Source: Vibrio sp. SNU_ST1 (GTDB lineage: Bacteria; Pseudomonadota; Gammaproteobacteria; Enterobacterales; Vibrionaceae). From it: 64,000 nt of DNA. The stretch covers positions 868,001 through 932,000 of the forward strand of contig NZ_CP130748.1 in NCBI RefSeq assembly GCF_030563405.1, in the 5' to 3' direction. The position numbers were made by a program, and so were the translations under genes. Below are positions 29,987-39,856 of the stretch, piece by piece; the first letter of the stretch is position 1; every line of letters starts with the position of its first letter. The notes under the pieces are model-generated. The model searched no databases. It was given only the letters and a program-made list of their open reading frames with translations, and was not told the origin of the DNA.

Positions 29987-31444
29987 ATGTCTGCCTGGGA
30001 TTCTATTTCATTTAACAATCGATTTACTGCATTACCTCGACTGTTCTATACCCCAATTCAACCTACACCGTTAAACAATGTCCAATGGCTCGCATGGAAC
30101 CATAAGCTTGCGGATGAACTCGGCTTTCCGCCATTTGATGATGCTTCCGAGGAATTGCTTGAGACGTTGTCGGGCAATGTTGATCCTGAGCAGTTTTCGC
30201 CTGTAGCAATGAAATACGCAGGCCACCAGTTTGGTTCTTATAATCCGGATTTAGGTGATGGAAGAGGGCTGTTATTGGCGCAAGTTGTCGCTAAAAATGG
30301 CGAAACGTTCGATTTACACCTGAAAGGTGCGGGTAAAACCCCCTATTCACGTATGGGCGATGGCCGTGCGGTTATTCGCTCAACGGTTCGTGAGTATCTA
30401 TGTAGCGAAGCGATGGCGGGTCTCAATATCCCAACCACTCGCGCATTGGCAATGATGACCAGCGACACACCCGTTTATCGAGAGAAGCAAGAGTGGGGCG
30501 CATTACTGGTGCGTGCTGCTGAGTCACATATTCGTTTCGGTCACTTTGAACATCTGTTTTATACCAATCAGTTGGCTGAGCATAAATTATTGGCCGACAA
30601 AGTCATCGAATGGCACTTCCCAGAATGCCTAGATGAAGAAAACCCCTACGCTGCTATGTTTAATCAGATTGTTGATCGCACTGCGGAAATGGTCGCGCTG
30701 TGGCAAGCGAATGGTTTTGCTCATGGGGTGATGAACACCGATAACATGTCGATCATCGGGCAAACCTTCGATTATGGCCCGTTCGCCTTCTTAGATGAAT
30801 ATGACCCTCGCTTGATCTGTAATCACTCCGACTATCAAGGTCGTTATGCCTTTAATCAGCAGCCTAGAATTGGATTATGGAATTTGTCGGCACTGGCTCA
30901 TTCTCTTTCGCCGCTGGTGGATAAAGCTGATCTTGAGGTGGCACTCGAACAGTACGAACCACAAATGAATGGTTATTTTAGCCAGATGATGCGTCGTAAG
31001 TTGGGGCTGATTTCGAAACAAGAAGGCGACAGTCGTTTGTTTGAATCTATGTTCGAGCTGATGTCACAAAACAAAGTCGACTACCCAAGATTCTTTAGAA
31101 CGTTGTCGAACTTGGATGCCTTGTCGTCACAGGAAGTGATTGATTTAGTTATCGAGCGTGATGCTGCGAAGCTATGGATGGAGAACTACTTACAACGTTG
31201 TGAATTAGAAGACAGTTCAGTGGTAGAGCGCTGCGAAAAGATGCGACAAGTAAACCCTAAATACATCCTCAGAAACTACCTTGCCCAACTCGCCATAGAT
31301 AAATCTGAACGCGGTGATAGCAGCGATATTGATGCATTAATGGTGGTTCTGGCTGACCCTTATGCAGAACACCCAGACTACGAACATCTTGCTGCCTTGC
31401 CGCCTGAGTGGGGCAAAGCTATGGAGATTAGCTGTTCGTCATAA
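29987..31444 (+). CDS. selO: Protein adenylyltransferase SelO (YdiU family)
   Basis: A pseudokinase-fold enzyme that transfers AMP from ATP to protein hydroxyls and is linked to redox homeostasis. The start at 29987 ([13 protein letters not shown]) gives 485 residues, typical of the family; upstream codons from 29933 are not expected to be coding. The family core [26 protein letters not shown] and the catalytic [19 protein letters not shown] are present. The C-terminus EISCSS has Cys483 at the place where animal SelO has selenocysteine. It is monocistronic here. Confidence 0.96.
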   Translation: MSAWDSISFNNRFTALPRLFYTPIQPTPLNNVQWLAWNHKLADELGFPPFDDASEELLETLSGNVDPEQFSPVAMKYAGHQFGSYNPDLGDGRGLLLAQVVAKNGETFDLHLKGAGKTPYSRMGDGRAVIRSTVREYLCSEAMAGLNIPTTRALAMMTSDTPVYREKQEWGALLVRAAESHIRFGHFEHLFYTNQLAEHKLLADKVIEWHFPECLDEENPYAAMFNQIVDRTAEMVALWQANGFAHGVMNTDNMSIIGQTFDYGPFAFLDEYDPRLICNHSDYQGRYAFNQQPRIGLWNLSALAHSLSPLVDKADLEVALEQYEPQMNGYFSQMMRRKLGLISKQEGDSRLFESMFELMSQNKVDYPRFFRTLSNLDALSSQEVIDLVIERDAAKLWMENYLQRCELEDSSVVERCEKMRQVNPKYILRNYLAQLAIDKSERGDSSDIDALMVVLADPYAEHPDYEHLAALPPEWGKAMEISCSS

Positions 31445-31654
31445 TCAGCTACTCATGACAATCGACTGCTTTTGATAACCAATTGTACGTGATAACTAAC
31501 TAGTAGCGGATTAAGCCGTCAAAATGCAGATAGAGGTCACTAAGTTGTGATCTTTATCTGTTTGTTCTTCTAACTTTACAAACATGTCAATAATCAAATA
31601 ATCGGCCAGCCTATACACTATGTGAATAAGTTGTAAATTTAATAGGTTTGGGCG

Positions 31655-32383
31655 ATGCCAACAAATACTCGAATTCTCGTGGTGGATGATGATCAAGAAA
31701 TCTGCGAGCTGCTGGAAGAGTACCTCACAAAATCAGGTTTCGATGTCTCTTCTGTGGGAGACGGTGTTGAATTAGAAAACCACCTGCAAAACCAAGGTTA
31801 TCCCGACCTGATTCTGCTCGATGTGATGCTCCCCGGTGACGACGGTTTTACCTTGTGTCAGCGAGTACGAAAGCAATCCAATGTGCCTATCATTATGCTG
31901 ACAGCGGTATCGGATGAAACCGATCAGATTATCGGCTTAGAAATTGGTGCAGATGATTACATCGCGAAGCCGTTTAGCCCTCGTCAGTTAATGGCTCGAA
32001 TCAAAGCGTTATTACGCCGCGTTCAAGTGGTGGATGACAAGCCGAGTGATGCACTGCCAAAGCAAATCATTTTTGGTGATTGGACGCTCGATACGCTCGC
32101 GCATCGAATCTATCACAATGAAAGCTCAGAAGAGATGGACTTATCGGGCAGTGACTTTTCTTTGTTGATGTTGTTCTTAACTCGTCCTAACGAAGTTCTT
32201 GACCGTGACACCATATCTTTCGCAACCAGAGGCCGTGAAGCACTGCCTTTTGAACGTGGTATTGATGTACAGCTTAGTCGCCTGAGAAGCCGACTGGGTG
32301 ACAGTGGTAAATACCCTCACTACATCAAAACCATGCGCGGTAATGGCTATATTCTTGCTGTGCCGGTTAAGTATGAACACTAA
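31655..32383 (+). CDS. OmpR-family response regulator beside a sugar ABC transporter
   Basis: A 242-residue regulator: a receiver with DDD at 11-13, phospho-acceptor Asp56 (LILLDVMLPGDDG), T/K switch residues (MLTAVSDE, AKPF), then a winged-helix DNA-binding domain (about 135-238) with RGREALPFERGIDVQLSRLRSRL. It forms a pair with the kinase 58 bases downstream. Its position next to a glucose-type ABC system resembles the Pseudomonas GltR-GtrS arrangement, so control of sugar uptake is inferred. Confidence 0.93.
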   Translation: MPTNTRILVVDDDQEICELLEEYLTKSGFDVSSVGDGVELENHLQNQGYPDLILLDVMLPGDDGFTLCQRVRKQSNVPIIMLTAVSDETDQIIGLEIGADDYIAKPFSPRQLMARIKALLRRVQVVDDKPSDALPKQIIFGDWTLDTLAHRIYHNESSEEMDLSGSDFSLLMLFLTRPNEVLDRDTISFATRGREALPFERGIDVQLSRLRSRLGDSGKYPHYIKTMRGNGYILAVPVKYEH

Positions 32384-32441
32384 GCATGATCTACTGTTAA
32401 TCAAGTAATGCTAATAAAGTATTCCGGATGAAATATCTCGT

Positions 32442-33887
32442 ATGAACTGGATGAGTTGGTTGAAACCAAATTCGTTAGTCGCAAGAACCTTATTGTTGAC
32501 GCTGTTAGCCGTGGTAATAGCTCAGGGCATCGCAACGTCTATATGGTATAGCGAATCAAAACACAAAGAGCTGGAAGGGATTCGTTCTGCCTCGTCGAGT
32601 ATGGCGAACATGTTTGCTTCAACGGTGACTTTTTTCCAATCTCTACCCGTTAAATATCGTCATATCGTGTTGGATCAAATCCGCAATATGGGCGGTACGC
32701 GTTTCTTTGTTTCTTTCAATAAAGAGGCTTTGATTGTCGAACCGATCCCGGATACCCGACTAAAAACCGCCTCAATTGAGGCGATAGAAAGTGTTTTGAG
32801 TAGCAAACTCAATAAAGTGGCGTCAGTGCGGGTTGATTTTTCTCGACCTGAACACCTTCGCTTGCTTAAAAACGACATCTACTTAAGCGATCTCCCGCGA
32901 TCGTGGGCACATCATACTTTAACGTTAGAACCGCTGAATCCGCCGATTCTGGTTGTTCAAATCGAATTAACTAGCCACGAATGGGTATATATCGCTGCGT
33001 TGTTGCCAGCGCCATATGTAAAACTCGACGATACGATTCTCGGCAGGGAGCAGGTGATCTTTTTAGTTTCTTCAACGCTTATTCTGCTGGTTCTAACTTA
33101 CTTGATGATTCGTCGCCAAGTGCGTCCTCTTAAAAAGTTGGCAAGGGCGGCCAATGAGATGAGTATGGATATTCAGCAGCCTCCGCTAAACGAAGAAGGG
33201 GCGACTGAATTGGTTACCGCGACCCGAGCCTTTAATCGCATGCAGCAACGGATTCGTCGCTATGTTGCCGACCGAGAGCACCTTTTCTCAGCTATCTCCC
33301 ATGACTTAAAGACACCAATAACACGTCTTAGATTGCGTGCAGAGTTGTTGGAGAGTGAAGTAAAGAAAGACAAATTCAATAAAGATCTCGATGAGCTTGA
33401 GATGATGGTTAAAGGTGCTTTGCAAGCAGTAAGAGACACCGATCTACACGAGAATAATGCCATCATTGACCTCAACGAAATGGTACTTTCTGTGATTGAA
33501 TCTCATAACCAGTACCAAACGAAGGTAGAGTTCGAGCCAGTCGTCATTGAGCCATTGGTCGCGAAACCACTGGCGATTAAGCGTGTACTGACCAACTTAA
33601 TTGACAACGCGGTTAAGTATGGTTCATCAGCTGTCGTGGAAGTTAGTGGTGATGAGATTTGGGTTGTTGTGACTATTCAAGACCGTGGGGATGGCATTCC
33701 TGAAGACAAGTTAGAGATGGTTTTTGAACCCTATTTTAGGCTAGCAACGGACGATCAAGGACACGGGCTTGGCCTCGGAATTTGCCGAAACATCCTGCAC
33801 GGACACGGTGGAGATCTCATTATTTGCAACTCCTCTCAAGGTGGCTTGGAAGTCAAAGTCTATATCCCAACAGGCCTAGAAGTGTAA
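32442..33887 (+). CDS. Sensor histidine kinase, partner of the upstream regulator
   Basis: A membrane kinase of 481 residues. It has a first membrane helix (about 12-32), a periplasmic sensor (~33-200), a second helix (~203-222), HAMP (RRQVRPLKKLARAANEM), an H box with His287 (SAISHDLKTPITRLRL), N box (LTNLIDNAVKYG) and G boxes (DRGDGIPEDK, GHGLGLGIC). The sensor contains RHIVLDQIRNMGGTRFFVS, like the Pseudomonas GtrS type as I recall it. The ligand is probably a sugar or sugar acid (inference). A perfect dyad overlaps its stop codon. Confidence 0.92.
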   Translation: MNWMSWLKPNSLVARTLLLTLLAVVIAQGIATSIWYSESKHKELEGIRSASSSMANMFASTVTFFQSLPVKYRHIVLDQIRNMGGTRFFVSFNKEALIVEPIPDTRLKTASIEAIESVLSSKLNKVASVRVDFSRPEHLRLLKNDIYLSDLPRSWAHHTLTLEPLNPPILVVQIELTSHEWVYIAALLPAPYVKLDDTILGREQVIFLVSSTLILLVLTYLMIRRQVRPLKKLARAANEMSMDIQQPPLNEEGATELVTATRAFNRMQQRIRRYVADREHLFSAISHDLKTPITRLRLRAELLESEVKKDKFNKDLDELEMMVKGALQAVRDTDLHENNAIIDLNEMVLSVIESHNQYQTKVEFEPVVIEPLVAKPLAIKRVLTNLIDNAVKYGSSAVVEVSGDEIWVVVTIQDRGDGIPEDKLEMVFEPYFRLATDDQGHGLGLGICRNILHGHGGDLIICNSSQGGLEVKVYIPTGLEV

Positions 33888-33907
33888 TGTAACAATCGCG
33901 TTACATT
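33886..33907. promoter_or_regulatory. Perfect inverted repeat before the sugar ABC operon
   Basis: Arms AATGTAAC and GTTACATT separated by AATCGC. It covers the last bases of the kinase gene and lies about 90 bases before the binding-protein ATG. This is a likely operator, most simply for the adjacent response regulator, though OmpR-type proteins usually prefer direct repeats. It has no T-run, so it is not a standard terminator. Confidence 0.55.
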
Positions 33908-33997
33908 GGGCTTACCTTTTGTTTCAATCTTATCAATCAGAATAAGTAGACTCTTTAATGAACCGGGCGTCGAGTCCGCTAAACATGGAAGATAATA

Positions 33998-35245
33998 ATG
34001 AAAATCAATAAAACCCTACTTACTCTATCTCTTCTTGCTGCCTCAACATTTTCTCAAGCTGGTGAAGTGGAAGTGCTTCACTGGTGGACTGCCGGTGGCG
34101 AAGCGAAATCCGCTGCAGTACTGAAAGAGATGATTGAACAACAAGGCCATACTTGGAAAGACTTTGCTGTTGCTGGTGGCGGCGGTGAAAGTGCGATGAC
34201 TGTTTTGAAAACTCGAGCAGTATCGGGCAATCCTCCATCTGCCGCGCAGATTAAAGGTCATGATATTCAAGAGTGGGGTGGTTTAGGTTTTCTAACGTCT
34301 CTCGATGTGACTGCTAAACAAGAACAATGGGATGAGTTATTGCCAGAGGTGGTGACTAAAGTGATGAAGTGGGATGGCGAATATGTGGCGGTTCCTGTCA
34401 ACGTTCACCGTGTTAACTGGCTTTGGGCAAACCCTGTTGTTTTAGAAAAATCGGGTGTGACGGTTCCAACGACATTAGATGAGTTCTTTGTTGCTGCAGA
34501 CAAGATTAAAGCGGCTGGCTTCATTCCACTGGCTCACGGTGGTCAACCTTGGCAAGACGCAACCGTATTCGAAGCGGTGGCTCTTGATGTTCTAGGCAGT
34601 GAAGATTACAACAAAGCGTTCGTTGACCTTGATATGGACGTATTATCTGGCGACAAGATGGTGGAAGTATTCACCAAGTTCAAAAAGATGCGTGATTACA
34701 TCGACAGTAACTCTCCAGGTCGTGATTGGAATGTAGCAACCTCAATGGTTATCAATGGTGAAGCAGCGATGCAGATCATGGGTGACTGGGCAAAAGGCGA
34801 ATTTACTGCAGCAGGCAAAGTACCAGGTAAAGACTACATTTGTGCACCAGCACCGGGTACTGACGGCCAATTTACCTTCAATATCGATAGCTTTGCGTTC
34901 TTTGAGTTAAGTGACAAAGAGAACCAAAAAGCGCAGCAAGACCTAGCAAAAACCATTCTTACCAAAGATTTCCAAGAAGTCTTCAACCTTAACAAAGGTT
35001 CAATCCCTGTACGTCTAGATATGGACATGTCTAAGTTTGATCAATGTGCGTTGGATTCAATGGCTACCTTCAAAGCGAGTGCTGAATCGGGCGATCTTGT
35101 TCCGAGTATGGCACACGGCCTAGCGACAACAAGCTACGCTCAAGGCGCTATTTATGACGTGGTGACCAACTTCTTCAACGAGAAAGATGCCGATCCTAAA
35201 CAAGCGGCAGCTAAGTTAGCAAAAGCAGTGAAAGCGGCTATCTAA
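33998..35245 (+). CDS. Periplasmic sugar-binding protein of an ABC transporter (GtsA-like)
   Basis: A 415-residue cluster-B type solute-binding protein with a signal peptide ending SQA (residue 21) before [18 protein letters not shown]. The opening and the [12 protein letters not shown] and GDWAKGEF stretches resemble glucose/mannose-binding proteins of Pseudomonas and Thermus. It is the first gene of a binding protein-permease-permease-ATPase operon and sits after a two-component pair. Glucose or a related hexose is the best guess. Two hairpins after it may favour its higher expression. Confidence 0.9.
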   Translation: MKINKTLLTLSLLAASTFSQAGEVEVLHWWTAGGEAKSAAVLKEMIEQQGHTWKDFAVAGGGGESAMTVLKTRAVSGNPPSAAQIKGHDIQEWGGLGFLTSLDVTAKQEQWDELLPEVVTKVMKWDGEYVAVPVNVHRVNWLWANPVVLEKSGVTVPTTLDEFFVAADKIKAAGFIPLAHGGQPWQDATVFEAVALDVLGSEDYNKAFVDLDMDVLSGDKMVEVFTKFKKMRDYIDSNSPGRDWNVATSMVINGEAAMQIMGDWAKGEFTAAGKVPGKDYICAPAPGTDGQFTFNIDSFAFFELSDKENQKAQQDLAKTILTKDFQEVFNLNKGSIPVRLDMDMSKFDQCALDSMATFKASAESGDLVPSMAHGLATTSYAQGAIYDVVTNFFNEKDADPKQAAAKLAKAVKAAI

Positions 35246-35263
35246 TCTAACTTGATAAGTGAC

Positions 35264-35336
35264 ACACAACGCACGTGAGTGACGGGTTGTGTTGCTTTAT
35301 CGAACCCCCAGGGTGGGTAGGCTCGTAGGGAGCCTA
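35264..35336 (+). promoter_or_regulatory. Intercistronic hairpins after the binding-protein gene
   Basis: Stem ACACAAC/GTTGTGT (35264-35292) and stem TAGGCTC/GAGCCTA with a GTAGG loop (35318-35336). Neither has a T-run. Such structures between binding-protein and permease genes commonly protect the 5' message and lower downstream expression. Confidence 0.6.
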
Positions 35337-35426
35337 TCTGCTCTTCACTCCCAATTCTGATATGCGTGATGCTGATGTGGTGCCGAAAGGTAAGCCATTG
35401 GCTCGATTGTGCAACAAGGATAAGTT

Positions 35427-36365
35427 ATGGAGCATGTTTTGACTGAGTCGACTCCAAAACCCACAAGGAGCCAGCCTGCACCGAAACCGAGTTTTGCTGA
35501 CAGGTTGCAACACTGGTTACCTAAAATAGTACTGGCGCCAACCGCGTTAGTGACCGTGGTGTGTATCTACGGCTATATATTTTGGACGGCAGCGCTGTCG
35601 TTCACCAACTCTCGATTTCTGCCGAGCTTTAACTTCGTTGGTTTAACCCAATATGAAAAGCTGATGGACAACGATCGCTGGATCACCTCAATCACCAACC
35701 TCGGTGTGTTTGGTTTTCTGTTCATGGCGATTGCTATCTTGCTTGGTGTTGGTTTAGCGGTATTACTTGACCAGAATATCCGCCAAGAAGGGGCGATTCG
35801 TACTATCTATCTCTACCCAATGGCGTTGTCATTCATCGTGACGGGTACGGCGTGGAAATGGATTCTTAACCCGGGTCTTGGCATTGAAAAGCTGATGCAA
35901 GATTGGGGATTTACTGACTTCAAATTTGATTGGTTAGTCGACTCCGAAATGTCGGTCTATACCTTGGTTATCGCGGCACTTTGGCAGTCTTCAGGGTTTG
36001 TGATGGCGATGTTCTTAGCGGGCCTTCGCGGTATCGATTCTTCAATCATCAAAGCGGCACAGATTGACGGGGCAAGCTTACCCACTATCTATCTCAAAAT
36101 CATTCTACCTTGCTTGCGCCCTGTGGTTTTCAGTGCGGTGATCATCACCTCACACATCGCGATTAAGAGCTTTGACCTTGTGACGGCAATGACAGCGGGT
36201 GGCCCAGGTTATTCATCGGATCTTCCTGCGCTATTCATGTACGCACACTCTTTTACCCGTGGACAAATCGGCCTTGGTGCTGCCAGTGCCATGATGATGC
36301 TTGCCGGTATTTTAGCGATTCTCGTGCCTTATCTTTACTCTGAACTTAGGGAGAAAAAGTCATGA
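35427..36365 (+). CDS. Sugar ABC transporter permease (GtsB/MalF type)
   Basis: A 312-residue membrane protein with about six helices and the EAA-loop equivalent IIKAAQIDGASLPTIYLKIILPCLRP (around residues 208-235) that contacts the ATPase. A Pro/Lys-rich cytoplasmic start precedes the first helix. It overlaps the next permease gene by four bases. The family imports mono- or disaccharides. Confidence 0.93.
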   Translation: MEHVLTESTPKPTRSQPAPKPSFADRLQHWLPKIVLAPTALVTVVCIYGYIFWTAALSFTNSRFLPSFNFVGLTQYEKLMDNDRWITSITNLGVFGFLFMAIAILLGVGLAVLLDQNIRQEGAIRTIYLYPMALSFIVTGTAWKWILNPGLGIEKLMQDWGFTDFKFDWLVDSEMSVYTLVIAALWQSSGFVMAMFLAGLRGIDSSIIKAAQIDGASLPTIYLKIILPCLRPVVFSAVIITSHIAIKSFDLVTAMTAGGPGYSSDLPALFMYAHSFTRGQIGLGAASAMMMLAGILAILVPYLYSELREKKS

Positions 36366-37219
36366 TGAATAACATCAATTTTGCTCGAATCTTTATTTAT
36401 TCAGCACTGCTTTTCTTCTGCTTAGTGTATTTAATGCCATTGTTTGTGATGGCGCTGACGTCATTCAAAACCTTACCTGATATCAAGGCGGGTAACCTGA
36501 TGAGCCTCCCTAAAGAGTGGGTGTTCGATGCTTGGTATAAAGCGTGGGATACCGCCTGTACGGGCGTGAAATGTGAAGGCATCAAAGGCTACTTCTGGAA
36601 CTCGTTCCAAATGGTGATTCCTGCGGTTGCGATTTCAACATTGCTCGGTGCATTTAATGGTTATGTCGTGACGAAATGGCAATTCAGAGGTTCAAACCTG
36701 TTCTTTAGTTTGTTGTTATTTGGCTGCTTTATTCCATTCCAAGTGGTGTTGCTGCCAATGGCAACCATGTTAGGAAAAATGGGTTTGGCAAACACAACTA
36801 TCGGCTTGGTGATTGTGCACGTTATCTACGGCATGGCGTTTACGACCCTGTTTTTCCGTAACTTCTACATCTCGATTCCCGATGAATTGATCAAAGCGGC
36901 AAAACTCGATGGTGCAGGTTTCTTTACGATTTTCTTCAAGATCTTATTGCCGATCTCAACGCCAATTATCATGGTGACGGTGATCTGGCAGTTCACCGCA
37001 ATCTGGAATGATTTCTTGTTCGGGGTGGTCTATTCGGGCTCAGAAACTCAGCCGATCACCGTGGCATTAAACAACTTAGTCAACACCAGTACTGGCGTTA
37101 AAGAATACAACGTCGACATGGCTGCCGCGATCATCGCCGCACTGCCAACGCTGTTGGTGTATGTCTTCGCAGGAAAATATTTTGTTCGTGGCCTAACGGC
37201 AGGATCAGTAAAAGGATAA
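36362..37219 (+). CDS. Sugar ABC transporter permease (GtsC/MalG type)
   Basis: The second permease, 285 residues and six predicted helices, with the EAA motif LIKAAKLDGAGFFTIFFKILLPISTP. The start overlaps the previous gene (ATGA). The loop after the first helix contains two Cys (DTACTGVKCEG), which could form a periplasmic disulfide. It is followed six bases later by the ATPase gene. Confidence 0.93.
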   Translation: MMNNINFARIFIYSALLFFCLVYLMPLFVMALTSFKTLPDIKAGNLMSLPKEWVFDAWYKAWDTACTGVKCEGIKGYFWNSFQMVIPAVAISTLLGAFNGYVVTKWQFRGSNLFFSLLLFGCFIPFQVVLLPMATMLGKMGLANTTIGLVIVHVIYGMAFTTLFFRNFYISIPDELIKAAKLDGAGFFTIFFKILLPISTPIIMVTVIWQFTAIWNDFLFGVVYSGSETQPITVALNNLVNTSTGVKEYNVDMAAAIIAALPTLLVYVFAGKYFVRGLTAGSVKG

Positions 37220-37225
37220 TTACCC

Positions 37226-38338
37226 ATGGCAACATTAGATTTAAAACAGATCCGTAAAACCTATCGTAACGCGGACAACGAAACGTTAAAGGGCATCGAC
37301 ATCAGTATCGATTCGGGGGAATTTTTGATACTTGTCGGCCCTTCGGGGTGTGGAAAATCCACCCTAATGAACACCATTGCGGGGTTAGAAAATATTAGCT
37401 CAGGTGAGATTGTGATTGATGGTGTAGACGTAGCACAGGTTGAGCCGAAAGATCGCGATATTGCGATGGTATTCCAGTCGTACGCCTTGTATCCAAACAT
37501 GACGGTGCGTGGCAATATCGCTTTCGGTTTGAAGATTCGCAAGATGCCGCAACAAGAGATTGATGCTGAGGTCAATCGAGTGGCAGAAATGCTGCAAATT
37601 GAACAATTGCTTGATCGTAAACCGTCGCAGCTTTCTGGTGGTCAGCGTCAACGTGTCGCGATGGGTCGCGCCTTGGCTCGTCGTCCTAAGCTGTATCTGT
37701 TCGATGAACCGCTTTCTAACTTGGATGCTAAGTTGCGTGTTGAGATGCGCCACCAGATCAAGCGCTTGCACCAAAAGCTCAACACCACGATCGTTTATGT
37801 AACTCATGATCAGATTGAGGCGATGACACTGGCTGATCGCATCGCAGTAATGAAAGACGGTGAACTGCAGCAACTCGGTACTCCACAAGAGATCTACACC
37901 AAGCCAAACAACATGTTCGTCGCGGGCTTTATGGGCTCACCATCAATGAACTTCATTAAGACCATGGTGGATTTGGATGACGAGCAGAATCCAATCATTA
38001 AGGTTGTGGGCACGGCAGCTCAAGAACACCACATTCGATTGCCACAGAGTATGCGCGACCAAGATGGCAAAGAGCTGGTTATAGGGCTACGTCCTGAGCA
38101 CATTACCGAGCAGGAAGGTGATGATGTTTCTGCCTCTACAAAGCTAGACTTACAGCTAGAAGTATTGGAACCAACAGGGCCAGATACCATCGCGATGGTC
38201 AAAGTGAATGACCAAGAAGTCGCGTGTCGTTTATCGCCAGAATTTGAAGTGTCGGTTGGGCAAATGGCGCCACTTCATTTTGACTTATCAAAGGCGGTAT
38301 TCTTCGATGCTCAAACCGAAGCGAGAATCGACTTCTAA
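37226..38338 (+). CDS. Sugar ABC transporter ATPase (MalK/UgpC family)
   Basis: A 370-residue ATPase with Walker A GPSGCGKSTL, Q-loop VFQSYALYPNMTV, signature LSGGQRQRVAMGRAL, Walker B LYLFDEPLSNLD and the switch His (YVTHDQIEAMT). The C-terminal ~130 residues form the MalK-like regulatory domain with GLRPEHI. It completes the operon; a conventional downstream stem-loop is not strong. Confidence 0.94.
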   Translation: MATLDLKQIRKTYRNADNETLKGIDISIDSGEFLILVGPSGCGKSTLMNTIAGLENISSGEIVIDGVDVAQVEPKDRDIAMVFQSYALYPNMTVRGNIAFGLKIRKMPQQEIDAEVNRVAEMLQIEQLLDRKPSQLSGGQRQRVAMGRALARRPKLYLFDEPLSNLDAKLRVEMRHQIKRLHQKLNTTIVYVTHDQIEAMTLADRIAVMKDGELQQLGTPQEIYTKPNNMFVAGFMGSPSMNFIKTMVDLDDEQNPIIKVVGTAAQEHHIRLPQSMRDQDGKELVIGLRPEHITEQEGDDVSASTKLDLQLEVLEPTGPDTIAMVKVNDQEVACRLSPEFEVSVGQMAPLHFDLSKAVFFDAQTEARIDF

Positions 38339-38487
38339 GCTTTGCTAGTAAGTTATTTTTACCAAGCACCTCATCATTTGATGGGGTGCTTTTGTATCAG
38401 GGCCGGATAATTTTGAGTTGATGATAAAATCATCAGTAGCGTCTATGCTTTATAGGATATTCATTTTTTGGAAAAAGGATGTTTGTA

Positions 38488-39624
38488 ATGAGAGCCCAAA
38501 TATTTTCAGGAGCAATGTCACTTGCTCTTTTTTCCTCATCTGTATTTGCTGTTGTTAATCATGATTTTAGAGACAGTTATATTGTCGTTTTGAAGAACAA
38601 CACATCAGAATCTAGGGCGAGTGATATCGCGCGTGAGGTAGCTAAAGGGCAAGGTGTAGTCGGTCACCAATATAACTACGCCTTAAAAGGTTTTTCACTT
38701 AAGGTTCCTGAACAAGCACTAAAAGGTCTTAAAAATAGATTCTCAGAAATTGATTACATTGAGCCTGATATCGTCATGCACGCTTTACCGCGAGGGGGTA
38801 AACCCGGTAAAGGTGGCGGCGGTGGTGATGTTGAACGAGCACCGCAACATATCCCTTGGGGTGTAACCAGAGTCAACGGTGGTACTGTTGATATGAGTAA
38901 CTCTTCAGCCGTTGCTTGGGTGGTTGATTCGGGTATTGATAGCAGCCACCCAGATTTGAATGTAAATAAATCCCGAGGGGCAAACTTCACTCGCGGTAAG
39001 AAGACCAACACTAATGACGGGAATGGCCACGGTACGCATGTAGCAGGTACAATTGGTGCCTATGATGATGGCTTTGATGTTGTTGGTGTCGCCCCCGGTG
39101 TGGAAGTGATCCCTGTTCGAGTGCTAGATAATAGTGGCAGTGGTTCAATGTCGGGCGTGATTGCTGGTGTTGATCATGTTGCTCGCTATGGTGCCTCTGG
39201 TGACTGTGCCAATATGAGCTTAGGAGGTTCGGGATATTCGGCGGCCTTGGATAGTGCGATTAAAACTGCTGCAGCTCAAGGTATATTTTTCTCAATCGCA
39301 GCGGGTAACTCAACTCAGGATGCCAGTGGTTTTACGCCAGCTAGCACCAACGGTACGAACATATTTACTATTTCCGCATTTGGAGAAACTAACGATAATT
39401 TCGCTTATTTTTCTAATTATGGTGCTGATGTAGATTACGCTCAACCGGGAGTCGATGTGTTATCGACCAAAGTGGGCGGAGGAACGGTTTCCTACAATGG
39501 TACTTCAATGGCGGCTCCTCACTTTTGTGGAGTACTGTTAGCCACCGGAGGCTCATTCTCTCTGGATGGGGTTGTAAGTAATGATCCCGATGGAGCTCCT
39601 GACCCTATTGCAGTGAGCAATTAA
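38488..39624 (+). CDS. Secreted S8 (subtilisin-like) serine protease with I9 propeptide
   Basis: An extracellular or periplasmic protease. The start at 38488 is preferred over 38479 because AAGG lies nine bases before it, giving 378 residues. It has a signal peptide (to about residue 21), an inhibitor I9 propeptide (SYIVVLKNN to about residue 95) and a glycine/lysine-rich linker. The catalytic domain has Asp147 (VVDSGID), His181 (GHGTHVAG), Asn of the oxyanion hole (IAAGNS) and Ser340 (GTSMAAPH). It ends soon after the catalytic helix, with no PPC or carbohydrate-binding domain. Monocistronic. Confidence 0.94.
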   Translation: MRAQIFSGAMSLALFSSSVFAVVNHDFRDSYIVVLKNNTSESRASDIAREVAKGQGVVGHQYNYALKGFSLKVPEQALKGLKNRFSEIDYIEPDIVMHALPRGGKPGKGGGGGDVERAPQHIPWGVTRVNGGTVDMSNSSAVAWVVDSGIDSSHPDLNVNKSRGANFTRGKKTNTNDGNGHGTHVAGTIGAYDDGFDVVGVAPGVEVIPVRVLDNSGSGSMSGVIAGVDHVARYGASGDCANMSLGGSGYSAALDSAIKTAAAQGIFFSIAAGNSTQDASGFTPASTNGTNIFTISAFGETNDNFAYFSNYGADVDYAQPGVDVLSTKVGGGTVSYNGTSMAAPHFCGVLLATGGSFSLDGVVSNDPDGAPDPIAVSN

Positions 39625-39674
39625 TTCGTTTAACAGTATTGATAGCTTAATAGGTATAACAATGCCGTTGTAGA

Positions 39675-39709
39675 CAATAAAAAACGACCTAATGGGTCGT
39701 TTTTTATTG
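39675..39709. terminator. Near-perfect 15-base-pair terminator after the protease gene
   Basis: Stem CAATAAAAAACGACC/GGTCGTTTTTTATTG with a TAATG loop. A- and T-runs inside the stem make it work in either direction, but only the plus-strand gene needs it. Confidence 0.9.
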
Positions 39710-39856
39710 TGAATAATCATCGAGTAGACAGCTAATTATCATCAAAGCTGATATTTAGTGTGATGTGGCTATATAAAGCTGACGTAGAAACGCGTAGGAT
39801 CACACTACTTTAGACCAAATACTAGGTTGCACCTTGGTGCATAAACAGAAGAATAC

